Below, piece after piece: positions 62,594-64,000 of a stretch of 64,000 nt of DNA. Source of the DNA: Chryseosolibacter sp964393795 (GTDB taxonomy: Bacteria; Bacteroidota; Bacteroidia; Cytophagales; Cyclobacteriaceae); assembly GCA_964393795.1 (NCBI GenBank), contig CAYMWA010000001.1:1-64000 (forward strand), read 5' to 3'. The notes under the pieces are model-generated. The model did no database searches. It saw nothing but the letters and a program-made list of their open reading frames with translations, and had not been told where the DNA came from. The first letter of the stretch is position 1, and every line of letters starts with the position of its first letter. The position numbers and the translations under genes were made by a program.

Positions 62594-64000
62594 ATGAGAT
62601 TACCGGCACTGATCCTGTTTCTCTCCATTCTAAGTGTTTCCGCAGGTGCGCAGGTCGTGCTTGAGAACAATCCACCATCGCTCAAATGGTATCAAATCAA
62701 GACGCCGCACTTCCGCGTGCTCTACGGTGAAGGTTTTGAAGCGGAAGCGGAGCGTGTGGCCAATACCCTTGAGCACATTCGCGTGCCGGAAGCGGAGAGC
62801 CTTGGATCGGTTCCCGGAAAATTTCCGGTAGTCATTCAGAATCAATCGTCGAAGTCCAACGGCTTCGTTTCCATTCTCCCGCGCCGGTCTGAATTCTATG
62901 CCATGCCCACGCAGGACTACAACTTCATCGGTACCAACGACTGGCTTGACCTGCTGACATCGCACGAATATCGCCACATCGTCCAATATCAACACGCAAA
63001 GCGTGGCTTTAACAAGGCCATCTATTATCTGTTCGGATCGATTTCCCTTGCAGGGATGGCACAGGCCGCAGCGCCACCGTGGTTCTGGGAAGGGGATGCC
63101 GTTGCAACGGAGACAGCGTTCACGCCGGGTGGTCGTGGAAAGATTCCCAACTTCGGTCTGCTCATGCGCACCAACCTGCTTGAAGGCAGAAAGTTCAACT
63201 ATCACAAGCAACACCTGCGCTCGTACCGTCACAACATCCCCGATCATTATGTGCTGGGCTACTACATGGTTAGCTATCTTCGCCGCAGAACAAATGATCC
63301 GGACATCTGGGGCAAGATCACGGCACGTTCGTGGCGAGCTCCCTTTATTCCGTTTGCCTTCTCGAACGCCATTAAGAAGGAAACCGGTCTCTACGTTACG
63401 GATTTGTATAACGCGATGGCCGATGATCTTCAGGAAAAATGGAAGGCGGAAATAGACGGCCTTGTCCTGACGCCTTTCAGCACGGTGAGTCACCGGCGCG
63501 ACGAAGCCTATACAGACTACCTCTATCCACAACCGATGACCGATGGCAATGTACTCGTCATGAAACGGGGCATCGGCGATATTGAACAATTTGTCCTGGT
63601 GGGCGACGGCGAAGAACGCGTTTTCATACCGGGTCCGATCAATGACACGGGCATGCTCTCTGCCGCGGGCAATCGAGTGGTGTGGAATGAATACGGGTTT
63701 GATCCGCGCTGGCGTGTGAAAAACTATTCGCTTATCAAGGCGTTTGATATGACGACCGGAGAACGACAACTGATTGGCGGCAAGCACAGCCGTTATGCAG
63801 GGGCGGCGCTCAGCCGGGATGGAAGCAGGGTGGTGACCGTACAAACGGGTGTAGACTACCAAACCAACCTGGTGGTCCTTGATGCGCACAGCGGAGACGT
63901 TGTCAAAATTTTCCCCAATCCCGATAATGACTTTTATTCGATGGCCCGGTGGTCGCAAGATGGTAAGTCGATCGTTGCGCTCAGGACCGTGGCAGATGGA
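62594..64000 (+). CDS. HExxH metalloprotease-like protein with TolB/PD40-type propeller, truncated by window end
   Basis: At least 469 residues, no stop before the window ends. Signal peptide (MRLPALILFLSILSVSAGAQ). A peptidase-MA-like region contains TSHEYRHIVQYQHA, with HEYRH as zinc motif near residue 124, and PPWFWEGDAVATETAF, whose Glu fits the third ligand (glutamate zincin). From about residue 290 beta-propeller blades begin (SRYAGAALSRDGSRVVTVQT; ARWSQDGKSIVAL). Probably periplasmic or surface-attached. Start ATG 62594 is preferred over the out-of-frame ATG 62590. Confidence 0.85.
   Translation, partial: MRLPALILFLSILSVSAGAQVVLENNPPSLKWYQIKTPHFRVLYGEGFEAEAERVANTLEHIRVPEAESLGSVPGKFPVVIQNQSSKSNGFVSILPRRSEFYAMPTQDYNFIGTNDWLDLLTSHEYRHIVQYQHAKRGFNKAIYYLFGSISLAGMAQAAAPPWFWEGDAVATETAFTPGGRGKIPNFGLLMRTNLLEGRKFNYHKQHLRSYRHNIPDHYVLGYYMVSYLRRRTNDPDIWGKITARSWRAPFIPFAFSNAIKKETGLYVTDLYNAMADDLQEKWKAEIDGLVLTPFSTVSHRRDEAYTDYLYPQPMTDGNVLVMKRGIGDIEQFVLVGDGEERVFIPGPINDTGMLSAAGNRVVWNEYGFDPRWRVKNYSLIKAFDMTTGERQLIGGKHSRYAGAALSRDGSRVVTVQTGVDYQTNLVVLDAHSGDVVKIFPNPDNDFYSMARWSQDGKSIVALRTVADG

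Noticed and set aside
62630..63958. Long open frame of 442 codons on the minus strand
   Set aside because: It is antisense to the metalloprotease gene, which has a signal peptide, HExxH motif and propeller blades. The antisense translation shows no domain and arises from codon bias.
1..64000. tRNA, rRNA, insertion sequences, prophage
   Set aside because: No rRNA-like or tRNA-like segments, no transposase or integrase genes, and no terminal inverted repeats with a coding core were seen on reading the window.

Overview
The window comes from a Bacteroidota genome, most likely the order Cytophagales. It carries alternative complex III fused into one locus with an aa3-type oxidase, promoters of the Bacteroidota TTTG/TAnnTTTG type, a long-form IspG, a type IX secretion (T9SS) C-terminal sorting domain, a TonB-dependent receptor paired with a DUF4249 lipoprotein, and start codons without strong Shine-Dalgarno sites. 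It is a scaffold with five runs of exactly 100 N, so the real gap lengths are unknown.

Layout. 1-7.4 kb (minus strand): a Tat-exported TIM-barrel isomerase-like protein, a serine hydrolase, DUF488, the di-iron repair protein RIC, and a compact cbb3-type oxidase operon (CcoN, a CcoO-CcoP-like diheme fusion, two small membrane proteins). A 0.67-kb divergent promoter region follows. 8.0-25.5 kb (plus): the ActABCDEF quinol:cytochrome c oxidoreductase, aa3 oxidase subunits II, I, III, III and IV, heme A and heme O synthases, a strong terminator, then a degenerate SCO-like protein, DUF420, a CxxC membrane peptide and DUF983. 25.5-35 kb: a 1218-residue NtrY-like histidine kinase, an MlaFE-type ABC pair, an SDR, IspG, a small DUF6728-like protein and a lipoprotein that runs into a gap. 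35-37.7 kb (minus): an SRAP-family protein lacking its catalytic residues, a YheT-type hydrolase and TerC. 37.7-55.3 kb (minus): a tightly packed run that I regard as the best candidate for an undescribed system. In transcription order it holds a carrier/HEAT/cNMP-like membrane protein, a triple TIR-like protein, a STAND NTPase with transmembrane, coiled-coil and WD40 parts, a TPR-like outer-membrane barrel, a lipoprotein propeller and a giant T9SS-secreted protein. 55.6-64 kb: QueA, MenC, two small or partial proteins, a TonB receptor with its DUF4249 partner, and a truncated HExxH metalloprotease-propeller protein.

How the genes fit together. The act/cox locus encodes a nearly complete aerobic chain: menaquinol enters ActC/F, electrons pass through ActB and the ActA/E hemes to the aa3 oxidase, and heme A is made by CtaB and CtaA. 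MenC supplies a step of menaquinone synthesis. The cbb3 locus is a second terminal oxidase next to an iron-sulfur repair gene, which suggests low-oxygen or nitrosative conditions.

The most striking non-genic signal is a set of short tandem-repeat arrays, mostly with a period of exactly 7 bp and with a different heptamer at each locus. They fill the intergenic spaces, flank at least three of the five assembly gaps, and in places run into the ends of reading frames.
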